43,963 nt of DNA from Candidatus Woesearchaeota archaeon UBA153. Lineage in GTDB: Archaea; Nanobdellota; Nanobdellia; Woesearchaeales; UBA525. The notes below the pieces were generated by a model. It was not told the DNA's origin, did no database searches, and worked only from the letters and a program-made list of their open reading frames with translations. Location: positions 1 through 43,963 of the forward strand of contig DASH01000055.1 of assembly GCA_002503705.1 (NCBI GenBank). Reading direction: 5' to 3'. Positions 36,856-43,963 of the stretch are shown in pieces. The first letter of the stretch is position 1. Every line of letters starts with the position of its first letter. The translations under genes were made by a program, and so were the position numbers.

Positions 36856-39078
36856 ATGGCAACGACGGTCAAGCTCGCAATCAAAGGGATGCACTGCGCG
36901 AGCTGCGCCTCGCTCGTCACGAAAGGCCTCGTCAAGACGCCGGGCGTGCGGAAAGCGAACGTGAATCTCGCCACGCACAAGGCGCTCGTCACGTACGACG
37001 AGAGCGTCGCGACCGAGCAGGACTTGCTCGCCGCCGTCGAGAAGAAAGGGTATAAGGCCTCCGTCTTGACCGACGAGGACCCTGCTGCGTTGCGGCAACG
37101 CGAAGAGCGAGAGATCGATTCGGCGAAGAACCGTTTCCTCGCCAGCCTGTACTTCGCCTTGCCGACGCTCGTCATCGGGATGGGGTTGATGCGAGACGGC
37201 CTCCTCTTCCCACTCATCAGGCTCGAACTGCCGTACGCCCCCATTTTCTTGTTCATTCTCGCCACGCCGGTGCAGTTCGTCATCGGCTGGCCGTTCTATC
37301 GCGGCGCGTGGGCCGCGTTGCGCAACACGAGCGCGAACATGGACACGTTGGTGGCGCTCGGCACGACCGCCGCGTACCTGTACAGCGTCGTCCTCGTCTT
37401 CGTGATGGGCGAGATGATGCAGTACTTTGAAGTCAGCGTGGCGCTCATCACGTTCGTCCTCCTCGGCAAGTATTGGGAAGCGCGCGCGAAAGGCAGGACG
37501 TCGGAAGCTATCGGGAAGTTGATGACGCTCGCGCCGAAGACGGCCAGAGTCGTCCGGAACGGCCACGAGGTCGAGATTCCGGTCGATGACGTCGTCACCG
37601 GCGACACGATCATCGTCAAGCCCGGGGAGAAAATCCCTGTCGACGGCGAGATTGCCGAGGGCGGTTCTTCTGTTGACGAGTCCATGATCACTGGCGAGTC
37701 CATCCCGGTGGAGAAGAGCGTCGGCAGTGCCGTCATCGGCGGCACGCTGAACAAGCACGGCAGCTTCACGTTCACGGCGACACGAGTCGGGATGAACACG
37801 ACACTCAGCCACATCGTCAAGCTCATCGAAGAGGCGCAGGGCGAGAAGGCGCCGATCCAGCGGTTCGCCGACGTCGTCGCCGAATACTTCGTCCCCGCCG
37901 TCGTTATCATCGCCATCCTGACGTTCCTTCTCTGGTTCGCAGTCATCGGCGAGCCGTTCAGTTTCGCACTCTCCACGGCGATCGCGGTGCTCGTCATCGC
38001 GTGCCCGTGCGCTTTGGGTTTGGCAACGCCGACGGCAATCATGGTCGGCACCGGGAAGGGCGCGCAGCACGGCATCCTCATCAAGGGCGGCGAGTCGTTG
38101 GAGACCGCGCACAAGGTGAAGAGCGTCATCTTCGACAAGACGGGAACTATTACGAACGGCACTCCCGTCTTGACGGAGGTCATCCCGTTCAACGACGTGA
38201 CGACGGTGCAGCTCTTGCACGTCGCCGCGTCCGTCGAGAAGGGCTCGGAGCACCCGCTCGCGGAAGCGATCGTGACTGCCGCGAAGGAACGGAAGATTCC
38301 GACGCGTCACGCGCACGATTTCGCGGCCATCCCCGGTCACGGCGTCTCGGCACTGTTAGAAGAAAGGCAGTTCTTCCTCGGCAACCAGAAGCTGATGGCG
38401 CAGCAGCACGTCAAGGTGGGCGCTCACGAGCTCGACGAAGTCGTCAGGCTCGAGGATGAGGGGAAGACGGTCATGCTCGTCGCGAACAGTCACAAATTGT
38501 TAGGACTCGTCGCCGTCGCTGATACCATCAAGGAGCGCGCGCCGAAAGCCGTGAAGAAACTCCACCAGATGGGTATTGCGGTGTACATGATTACCGGCGA
38601 CAACAAGCGGACTGCCGCCGCGATCGCGCACCAAGCAGGCATCGCACCTGAGCACGTCTTCGCGGAGGTCTTGCCGCACGAGAAGGCGGACCACGTCAAG
38701 CGGCTGCAGAAGCATGGGAAAGTGGCGATGGTCGGCGACGGCATCAACGACGCGCCGGCGCTCGCGCAGGCGGACATCGGCATCGCGATGGGTTCAGGAA
38801 CTGACGTCGCGATGGAGACGGGCAGCATCGTCTTGATGCGGAACGACCTCGAAGATGTTCCTCGCGCGTTCCGGCTGAGCCGTTTGACGATGAGCAAGAT
38901 CCGTCAGAACATGTTCTGGGCGATGGTCTACAACACCCTCGGCATCCCCATCGCGGCGGGCGTCCTGTACGCCTCGACGGGCTGGCTCTTGTCGCCGATT
39001 TTGGCGGGTGGCGCGATGGCCTTGTCGAGCGTCAGCGTCGTGACGAACTCATTATTGTTGAAGAACGCGAAGCTGTGA
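36856..39078 (+). CDS. copA: Copper-transporting P1B-type ATPase
   Basis: The 740-residue pump has one N-terminal metal-binding domain (GMHCASCASL, Cys14 and Cys17) and about eight membrane segments. The transport site is ACPCALGLATPTA (about residues 382-394), which marks Cu(I)/Ag(I) P1B-1 pumps, together with YN and MALSSVSVVTNS in the last segments. Catalytic motifs are TGES (about 287-290), DKTGT (D427, phosphorylated), SEHPLAEA (about 464) and GDGINDAPALAQAD (about 626-639). The pump exports monovalent copper using ATP. It follows copZ with a 10-nt gap, so the two are probably co-transcribed. Confidence 0.93.
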   Translation: MATTVKLAIKGMHCASCASLVTKGLVKTPGVRKANVNLATHKALVTYDESVATEQDLLAAVEKKGYKASVLTDEDPAALRQREEREIDSAKNRFLASLYFALPTLVIGMGLMRDGLLFPLIRLELPYAPIFLFILATPVQFVIGWPFYRGAWAALRNTSANMDTLVALGTTAAYLYSVVLVFVMGEMMQYFEVSVALITFVLLGKYWEARAKGRTSEAIGKLMTLAPKTARVVRNGHEVEIPVDDVVTGDTIIVKPGEKIPVDGEIAEGGSSVDESMITGESIPVEKSVGSAVIGGTLNKHGSFTFTATRVGMNTTLSHIVKLIEEAQGEKAPIQRFADVVAEYFVPAVVIIAILTFLLWFAVIGEPFSFALSTAIAVLVIACPCALGLATPTAIMVGTGKGAQHGILIKGGESLETAHKVKSVIFDKTGTITNGTPVLTEVIPFNDVTTVQLLHVAASVEKGSEHPLAEAIVTAAKERKIPTRHAHDFAAIPGHGVSALLEERQFFLGNQKLMAQQHVKVGAHELDEVVRLEDEGKTVMLVANSHKLLGLVAVADTIKERAPKAVKKLHQMGIAVYMITGDNKRTAAAIAHQAGIAPEHVFAEVLPHEKADHVKRLQKHGKVAMVGDGINDAPALAQADIGIAMGSGTDVAMETGSIVLMRNDLEDVPRAFRLSRLTMSKIRQNMFWAMVYNTLGIPIAAGVLYASTGWLLSPILAGGAMALSSVSVVTNSLLLKNAKL

Positions 39079-39090
39079 AAAAACGTCTTT

Positions 39091-40299
39091 CTACTCGTTT
39101 TCGTTCTTGTTCTCGTCCATCGTCGACATCTTTTTCTTTTTCGTCAACTTCGTCTTCGTTCCTGTCGTCTTCGTCTTCGGGACGCTCGTCCCCACCTTCC
39201 GTACTTGTTTCTTCACCGCCGCCTCGAGCAATTGTTCGTTGACGTTGTGCAAGGCGACGATGAATAACGACTCGGCCCAGCCCAATGGCCGGTTGTCGTT
39301 CGGGTTGTTCGTGTTGCTGTAGTAGAGTTCCGGAATGAACCCTTCGTCGTCGGGAGTCTCCATCATCAGCTTGATGAACTTCTTCGTCTTCTTCTCGTCG
39401 CCGAGCTTCTCGTAGATGATTGCGAGCCAAGAGAGGCCGAAGCACCACTCCGCCTCCTCGCGGTACCCGTCCTCGTTCTTGTTGTAGTAGTGGTCGTTCT
39501 TGTACCGGATGACGCCCTTCCGGCGCAACAACAGGTACTCGACGTTCTTCAAAATCTCTTTGCGCTGCTCGTCCGTGACGACGTCGTACGGCCAGATGAG
39601 GCTGAGCAAGGAGAGGTCGACGAACTTGGTGATGGACTCGCGGGGCAGCAACGCGAGGAGCGTCAACTCGCCGTCCGCGATGAGACTGTCGTCCACTTCG
39701 AAGCCGATCGCTTTCATCGCCCTGAGTCCGGCGACGCACGCGCCCACGCTGGACGCGTGCACCTCTTCGTTCTCCTCCCACATGCCGCTGTCGCTGTCGT
39801 GCCAGTACTCGATCGAGCGCAAGTACCAGACGAGCTTTTGCACGACGCGACGGTCATTGTCATCCTCGAGGATGGAGAAGCCGGCGCGTTCCAACTCGCC
39901 GATGCGGAAGAGGACCGCGCCGATGGAGTCGTTCTGCTTGTTCCCCCAATCTTCCCAGAACTCGTCGAACGATTCCGGGTGGACGCGCGCGTGGATGTAC
40001 TGCCACTTCTCCGTCGGCTTGTTCGCGATCGCCCAGTCGATCTTCTCCTCGTGCTTCTTGAACACATCCAAGAGCGCGCGGTACGTCTTCTTGACGACGC
40101 TCCACTCGCCGAGCACCTCGAACGCGAGGCACTCGTAGAAATTATCCCGGAGCCAGCTCCGGTCGTAGCCGGTGTTCGACTCTTTCGCGGACGCGGCGAA
40201 CAACCCTGTCGGGTATTGCAGCGTCTTGAGCACTTTCTCGTGCTGCGCGAGGAGCTGCTCCTTCGTGACAGGCCCTCCGGCCTTGCGACGACTCACCAC
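39091..40299 (-). CDS. Glycoside hydrolase family 15-like (glucoamylase-type) protein
   Basis: The 402-residue protein has an (alpha/alpha)6-barrel sequence like GH15 glucoamylases and phosphorylase-kinase relatives. SNTGYDRSWLRDNFYECLA (about residues 39-57) corresponds to the conserved substrate-site region. EEVHASSVGACVAGLRAM and AEWCFGLSWLAIIYEK carry later barrel helices. It has no signal peptide, so it would act on internal glucan or trehalose-type sugars. The tail after about residue 365 is Lys/Thr-rich (KTKTTGTKTKLTKKKKMS). The start is GTG 40299, selected by GTTAAAAACC 27 nt upstream; the longer frame would run into element A6. Confidence 0.78.
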   Translation of the reverse strand: MVSRRKAGGPVTKEQLLAQHEKVLKTLQYPTGLFAASAKESNTGYDRSWLRDNFYECLAFEVLGEWSVVKKTYRALLDVFKKHEEKIDWAIANKPTEKWQYIHARVHPESFDEFWEDWGNKQNDSIGAVLFRIGELERAGFSILEDDNDRRVVQKLVWYLRSIEYWHDSDSGMWEENEEVHASSVGACVAGLRAMKAIGFEVDDSLIADGELTLLALLPRESITKFVDLSLLSLIWPYDVVTDEQRKEILKNVEYLLLRRKGVIRYKNDHYYNKNEDGYREEAEWCFGLSWLAIIYEKLGDEKKTKKFIKLMMETPDDEGFIPELYYSNTNNPNDNRPLGWAESLFIVALHNVNEQLLEAAVKKQVRKVGTSVPKTKTTGTKTKLTKKKKMSTMDENKNENE

Positions 40300-40319
40300 G
40301 CGCCCCACTGAGAGGGCAC

Positions 40320-40331
40320 GGTTTTTAACGT
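40320..40331 (-). promoter_or_regulatory. TATA-like box of the GH15-like gene
   Basis: GTTAAAAACCGT on the minus strand is centred about 27 nt from GTG 40299. Confidence 0.55.
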
Positions 40332-40358
40332 TTTCTGGAGAAACCCCTTCACACACTC

Positions 40359-40583
40359 CCTCATTGCCGCCTTGGCACGATGGACGCTGGACATGGTCCA
40401 GAACGTGCTGGCGCGGCACGGAATTTCTCGTCGTCCGCCGTGATTTTCTCGTACGGCATCGTCGTTCCGTATGCAGTTACTTGACTTCGACTATGAATTC
40501 TTGCCGCGCCAGCATTGACCCGCCTACGCGGCGGCCTCACATTCCGCCTACGACGGGCTTCCGACGAAAAGGCGGCAATGAGG
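40359..40583. repeat. Composite element with 15-bp terminal inverted repeats enclosing family A copy A6
   Basis: CCTCATTGCCGCCTT (40359-40373) and AAGGCGGCAATGAGG (40569-40583) are perfect inverted repeats. They enclose A6: cores at 40407-40417 and 40503-40513, flanking hairpins CTGGAC-ATG-GTCCAG (40387-40401) and CCGC-CTAC-GCGG (40520-40531). The A6 interior reads on the minus strand. The element fills the space between two divergent promoters. No target duplication is seen. Confidence 0.75.
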
Positions 40584-40610
40584 AAGAAGAGAGGAGCTGT
40601 GGTCGAGAGA

Positions 40611-40621
40611 AGATTTAAAAG
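40611..40621 (+). promoter_or_regulatory. TATA box of the herA-like gene
   Basis: AGATTTAAAAG is centred about 28 nt before ATG 40644. Confidence 0.6.
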
Positions 40622-40643
40622 TCCTTTCCGGTTCCTGAAAGTC

Positions 40644-42176
40644 ATGGGTGACGTGAAGGGCCTCGTGATTAGCGGCTCGTTCGGCGAGCTCGTGGCTCGG
40701 CAGAAGAGCACGGAAGAGTTCGAGCTCGGCGAGCTCCTCGTCGCGGAGGCCGCGAAAGGCAAGACGTTGATGCAGGTCTTCGACCTCGTCTACGGCAGCC
40801 AAGTGAGCCCGCAGAACTTGGAGCTCGTCAGCGGGATGCAATTGGAGGAGCAATCCTCGTTCTCGTTCATGGAGCCGCACTTGCGCAACTACACGCTCGC
40901 CAAGCTGAAAAGTCTTATTACCTTGCCCGAGAACGGCAAGGTGCGCGCGTCGAAGTCCATGCCGGGGTTCTTCAGCGAACTCCGCGACGTGAAGAGCGAG
41001 GATTTGACGTTCTTGACGAAACCGAAGCATCCGTTGTTCCTCGGCAGCCTCCGTTCAGGGTCGAAACAACTCGACGTGCCCATCTACGTCGACGGGAAAG
41101 ACGCGTTGAGCCACCACATCCTCATCCCGGCGACGACCGGCCGCGGCAAGTCGAACCTCTTGAAGTGCCTGCTGTGGAAGCTCGCCAGCGAATCCTACGC
41201 GGGCATGCTCGTCCTCGACCCGCACGACGAGTACTACAACGCCGAGCCGGGCTTGAAAGACCATCCGAACCGCGACAAGATCAAGTATTACAGTCCTGAA
41301 CCGTTGCCGGGTACCGACCGGTTAGCGTTCAACCTGAAAGATATCAGGCCTGAGCACTTCAACGGCGCCGTCGACTGGAGCGACGCGCAGGAGCAGGCGT
41401 TAAGCTCGTACTGGAAAAAATACCGAAACGAATGGATTGAAGCGGTCGTCCTCGACAAGCCGCTGGACGAGAAGAACAAGTACCACGAGGGGACGATCGC
41501 CGTCGTCAGGAGACGCCTCATGGACGTCCTTTCGCTGTCGTGGGACGGCGAACAATTGCACTACGAAGGCGTCTTTTCACTCAACGCTGGCGGCACGACG
41601 ATCACGGACATCGTCGCCGCCATCACCTCGGGCAAGATCGTCGTCGTCGACACGAGCAGCTTCGACGGCCGCGAGGAGATTCTTGTCGGCAGCCTCATTG
41701 CGAACGAATTGCTAAAAGCGTACCGTAAGGCGAAAATCGACAATACCTTGAAGGATTTACCGGTCGCGTCCATCGTCCTCGAAGAAGCGCCCCGCGTCCT
41801 CGGCAAAGAAGTTCTTGAGCGCGGCCGCAACATCTTCGCGACGATCGCGCGCGAAGGGCGCAAGTTCAAGGTCGGCTTGGTCGCGATCACGCAACTGCCC
41901 TCGCTCATTCCGCGCGAAGTCCTCGCGAATATGAATACCAAGATCATCCTCGGTCTCGAGATGAAGCCGGAACGGCAAGCCATCATCGAAAGCGCGGCGC
42001 AGGACTTGTCGCAGGACGACCGCGCCATCGCCGCGCTCGACAAGGGCGAAGCCGTCGTGACGAGCACGTTCGCGCAATTCGCCTTGCCCGTCAAAGTCCC
42101 GTTCTTCGACGACCTCGTCAAAGCGGAGAAAGCCGCGACGAAACCCGTCAAGAAGAGCTATCCCGGACTGGGTTAG
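40644..42176 (+). CDS. HerA-like DNA translocase ATPase (DUF87)
   Basis: The 510-residue protein belongs to the HerA/FtsK-like hexameric ATPases. A HAS-barrel N-terminal region (GLVISGSFGELVARQKS) precedes the ATPase. Walker A is ATTGRGKSNLLK (residues 163-174). LVLDPHDEYY follows, Walker B is SIVLEEAPRVLG (about 376-387), and an Arg finger may lie in TIAREGRKFKVG. HerA works with NurA and Mre11-Rad50 in DNA end resection, but no nurA lies nearby and the Mre11-like gene is 34 kb away. ATG 40644 is fixed by its TATA box; the longer frame runs into the A6 composite. Confidence 0.88.
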   Translation: MGDVKGLVISGSFGELVARQKSTEEFELGELLVAEAAKGKTLMQVFDLVYGSQVSPQNLELVSGMQLEEQSSFSFMEPHLRNYTLAKLKSLITLPENGKVRASKSMPGFFSELRDVKSEDLTFLTKPKHPLFLGSLRSGSKQLDVPIYVDGKDALSHHILIPATTGRGKSNLLKCLLWKLASESYAGMLVLDPHDEYYNAEPGLKDHPNRDKIKYYSPEPLPGTDRLAFNLKDIRPEHFNGAVDWSDAQEQALSSYWKKYRNEWIEAVVLDKPLDEKNKYHEGTIAVVRRRLMDVLSLSWDGEQLHYEGVFSLNAGGTTITDIVAAITSGKIVVVDTSSFDGREEILVGSLIANELLKAYRKAKIDNTLKDLPVASIVLEEAPRVLGKEVLERGRNIFATIAREGRKFKVGLVAITQLPSLIPREVLANMNTKIILGLEMKPERQAIIESAAQDLSQDDRAIAALDKGEAVVTSTFAQFALPVKVPFFDDLVKAEKAATKPVKKSYPGLG

Positions 42177-42182
42177 AAGAAA

Positions 42183-42201
42183 ACTATCGCCCTATGATAG
42201 T
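42183..42201. terminator. Bidirectional hairpin between convergent genes
   Basis: ACTATC-GCCCTAT-GATAGT lies in the 38-nt gap between the herA-like and DUF58 stops. It is followed by ATTCTTT on the plus strand and preceded by A/G-rich sequence (TTTTCTTC on minus). Confidence 0.5.
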
Positions 42202-42214
42202 ATTCTTTCCACTC

Positions 42215-43066
42215 TCACTGCAGCACGTGGTAGAACGTCTCGAAGATAGGCGTGTCGCTCGTCACGCTGATGAACGCCGCGTCGTTCTCGTGACACAGCG
42301 CTTTCAACCGCATGATGTGGTCCATGATCTTGTCCTGGTAGACGCTCTTCAAGCGGCGCGAGACGTACGTGCGCATCTTCTCCTTCGTCTCGCTGTCCTG
42401 CAGGATGACGTCGCCCATGATCGCCAAGTCGCGCTCGGTCGGGTCGAGGACTTGGACGACGAAGACCTCGTTGCGGCGGTACGTGCGCAACACCGTCTCG
42501 ACCTCCTCCAAGTCGTACAAGAAATCGCTGATGAGGATGACGAGAGAACGACCGTGCAAGTCCTTCTTGTAGCCGTCCATCGCGCCCTTGAACTCCGACT
42601 TGCCCTTCACCTTCTGCCGGGACATCGTGTCGAGGATGTTCACGAGCTGGTTGGCGCCCTTGCGCGGCCGCAACCGCGTGACCTCATCGCTGAACGTGGC
42701 GAAGGTGAACTTCTCGTTCCGCCGCAACGCCATGTACGCGAAGCCCAAACCAACCTGTGCGGCGTACTCGAACTTCGTCGTCTTCCGGCCGTAATCCATC
42801 GACGACGAGGTGTCGACGAGGATGTGGACGACCATGTTGCGCTCTTCTTCGAAGCGTCTGATGAAGAACTTGTCCGTGCGCGCGAAGATAGCCCAGTCGA
42901 TGTGGCGGAAGTCGTCGCCGGGAACGTACGCCTTGTAATCCTGGAAGACGAGCCCCTGGCCGAACGCGCTCGCCTCGTGGGCTCCTTGGATGTCAGCGTG
43001 GATCTTCTTTTTCAAGATGATCTGCAGGCGATCCAGGCTCTTCAGGAAGCTGATGTCGATAGCCAT
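42215..43066 (-). CDS. DUF58 protein with von Willebrand A-like MIDAS motif
   Basis: The 283-residue protein is of the DUF58 family. Its signature YVPGDDFRHIDWAIFART (residues 47-64) is clear. The C-terminal half is a VWA-like domain with the metal-site motif VDTSSSM (84-90). DUF58 proteins normally work with a MoxR AAA+ ATPase encoded just upstream. Here no moxR is present: the sequence changes character 1-4 nt before ATG 43066. No TATA box or ribosome binding site precedes the start, unlike other genes in the window. The gene itself looks intact; its upstream context does not. Confidence 0.88.
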   Translation of the reverse strand: MAIDISFLKSLDRLQIILKKKIHADIQGAHEASAFGQGLVFQDYKAYVPGDDFRHIDWAIFARTDKFFIRRFEEERNMVVHILVDTSSSMDYGRKTTKFEYAAQVGLGFAYMALRRNEKFTFATFSDEVTRLRPRKGANQLVNILDTMSRQKVKGKSEFKGAMDGYKKDLHGRSLVILISDFLYDLEEVETVLRTYRRNEVFVVQVLDPTERDLAIMGDVILQDSETKEKMRTYVSRRLKSVYQDKIMDHIMRLKALCHENDAAFISVTSDTPIFETFYHVLQ

Positions 43067-43069
43067 GGT

Positions 43070-43093
43070 GGGTCAGGGGTTAGGGGTTAGGGG
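43070..43093 (+). repeat. G-quadruplex-type G-run array at the composition junction
   Basis: Four G runs (3, 4, 4, 4) are separated by TCA, TTA and TTA loops. It lies 4 nt upstream of the DUF58 start codon on the opposite strand. A related GGGGTCAGCGGCCAGG string recurs at 43298-43313. Confidence 0.75.
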
Positions 43094-43345
43094 CCAGGAA
43101 AAGCCTCTTACTGCCCAGCGGCCCGCACGTTCCATCATTTTGTCTAATCTTCAGATTGCCTGAGACGCTAAAAGCCTGCGTTTTAGCTGTAATCGGTTCT
43201 TTTAACTAGACAATTAGCTATATTTTGTCTAATCTAAGCCGCTAATCAAATTTCTCTGGCTAAACTTCTTCCCAGGTGGCGGTCGAATCAAGACATGGGG
43301 TCAGCGGCCAGGTGCATAAATGCCCTCCTTGCGGAACCACAACGA
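43094..43345. other. AT-rich spacer with repeats, probable foreign or chimeric junction
   Basis: No gene is seen here. ATTTTGTCTAATCT occurs twice (about 43138-43151 and 43214-43227). AGACAA/TTGTCT (around 43207-43224) can form a hairpin. Composition is AT-rich between two GC-rich blocks, and none of the archaeal TATA/start arrangements of the rest of the window is present. Confidence 0.5.
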
Positions 43346-43816
43346 CTACAGTTTGGGTTCCGTCACACTGCGTGCCGCCCGGCGCAGCGCCGCAACGTCG
43401 GCCAAATCCTCCGGTCTGCCTGAAGCGAGTTTCGCCGCAATCAAACTATCCGCATCGATAAAGGGAATCTTCAAGTCTGCGTCGATCTCGGCTTCAACCC
43501 GCTTTTCCCAGGCCGTGTCAAAATCGACCCCGCTGATTTCCGACAAAATATCGATCATCAGAGGCGGGTGCCCCATACGGTAAAACTTGCCCGGCTCGAT
43601 AAAATCTTCCGGCGTCAGGTCTTGCAGCGGGGCGCCAAACGCCGCCAGGGCCGAATAAACCGCCTCGGCATTGGCAACATCCGCCTTGATCAGAATGTCC
43701 AGGTCTTTGGTTGCCCGCGGTTGGGCATGGAAGGAAACGGCATAGCCGCCAACCACAAGGTATTTAACCTTATGGCCGTTGAACCGCGACAAGAGTTCTT
43801 TGAAGTCTTGATACAT
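43346..43816 (-). CDS. Nucleotidyltransferase (DUF6036/MNT-like), bacterial-looking
   Basis: The 156-residue protein has a minimal nucleotidyltransferase fold. KYLVVGGYAVSFHAQPRAT (about residues 18-36, with GG23-24) is followed by KDLDILI (D38 and D40). A substrate-side region PPLMIDILSEISGVDFD has a further Asp. Such proteins occur in bacteria paired with a small upstream gene, which is also seen here, and may act as toxin-antitoxin type modules. Codon use (AAA, GAA and GCC frequent; GCG and GAG less so) differs from the archaeal genes to the left. It may be contamination, chimeric assembly or transfer. Confidence 0.85.
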   Translation of the reverse strand: MYQDFKELLSRFNGHKVKYLVVGGYAVSFHAQPRATKDLDILIKADVANAEAVYSALAAFGAPLQDLTPEDFIEPGKFYRMGHPPLMIDILSEISGVDFDTAWEKRVEAEIDADLKIPFIDADSLIAAKLASGRPEDLADVAALRRAARSVTEPKL

Positions 43817-43963
43817 TGATGGCGGGGTCTTTCAGCCGGTAAGCTTCGGTGGTTATCTCGGATACGGCGGCAATGCGTTCACGGGCGGGCCTGCCCTGCC
43901 AGTATTGATATTCCTCGTCCTTCATGGCCTCAAGGCGCTCAAATTTCCTGATCGGAAAACGTG
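43770..43963 (-). CDS. Small partner protein of the nucleotidyltransferase, 5' end outside window
   Basis: A partial frame of 63 codons enters from the right edge (frame begins at 43961) and ends at TAA 43770. It overlaps the nucleotidyltransferase gene by 47 nt. Readable parts are FERLEAMKDEEYQYWQGR, PARERIAAVSEITTEAY and RLQRTLVAVQRP. Small proteins of this kind precede DUF6036-like nucleotidyltransferases in many bacteria, so the pair is probably a unit. Function is not established. Confidence 0.7.
   Translation of the reverse strand, partial: RFPIRKFERLEAMKDEEYQYWQGRPARERIAAVSEITTEAYRLKDPAINVSRLQRTLVAVQRP

Overview
This window is a stretch of a GC-rich archaeal genome that ends, at its right edge, in about 0.9 kb of sequence that looks bacterial. 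The archaeal part has archaeal-type replication and repair genes (replication factor C large subunit, a short MCM-like AAA+ protein, Mre11-like nuclease, HerA-like ATPase), an archaeal-type asparaginyl-tRNA synthetase and TrmJ. It has no rRNA or ribosomal-protein operon. Nearly every gene has a TATA-like box (TTTAAA, TTTATAAA, CTTTTTAAG) 25-30 nt before its start codon, which indicates leaderless transcription; a minority instead have a GGTGA-type ribosome binding site. A remnant of a diversity-generating retroelement, a Cys-repeat membrane protein and small zinc proteins suggest a DPANN-type archaeon (Woesearchaeota-like). That placement is inference; no marker in the window fixes it.

Layout. 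1-3.2 kb: site-2 protease and divergent asnS. 3.5-8.0 kb: a zincin-like protein, a methyltransferase, the Mre11-like nuclease, two unknown proteins and tRNA-Arg(TCT). 8.0-12.8 kb: two structured repeats, TerC, a HAD-like protein, rfcL and a PIN-like protein. 12.8-14.5 kb: a retroelement remnant followed by an AbiEi/AbiEii-type toxin-antitoxin pair. 14.8-19.2 kb: a large beta-propeller lipoprotein, a Cys-repeat membrane protein and TrmJ. 19.2-21.8 kb: a repeat-dense island with a 45-residue SEC-C-like microprotein, an ACT-domain protein and an initiator-type tRNA-Met interrupted in its T arm. 21.8-31.1 kb: a double ATP-grasp enzyme, an acetyltransferase, a cation-efflux protein, the MCM-like protein, an alkaline-phosphatase-superfamily enzyme and an MFS-like transporter. 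31.2-35.4 kb: an FG-GAP propeller protein with a KaiC-like ATPase, a HAD phosphatase, a zinc-ribbon protein and a membrane-anchored winged-helix protein. 35.5-39.1 kb: a three-gene copper cluster. 39.1-43.1 kb: GH15-like protein, HerA-like ATPase and a DUF58 protein. 43.1 kb to the end: a G-rich junction, an AT-rich spacer and a bacterial-looking nucleotidyltransferase pair.

The most unusual content is in the intergenic DNA. I count at least five families of palindromic elements, with six copies of one (A), four of another (C), two each of B and D, and single copies of E and F. In A, B and C the internal motifs are conserved, while the outer or flanking stems differ in sequence from copy to copy yet still pair within each copy. 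This is covariation-like evidence for a selected structure. Most copies begin 10-75 nt after a stop codon. One D copy and the F copy are flanked by 9-bp direct repeats, as expected of mobile elements. No transposase gene is visible here.

Functionally, the copper genes form a sensor/chaperone/pump-type cluster. The AbiE pair and the retroelement remnant mark an accessory locus. Mre11-like and HerA-like proteins are present without adjacent Rad50 or NurA, and DUF58 lacks its usual MoxR neighbour because the sequence changes character right at its start codon.
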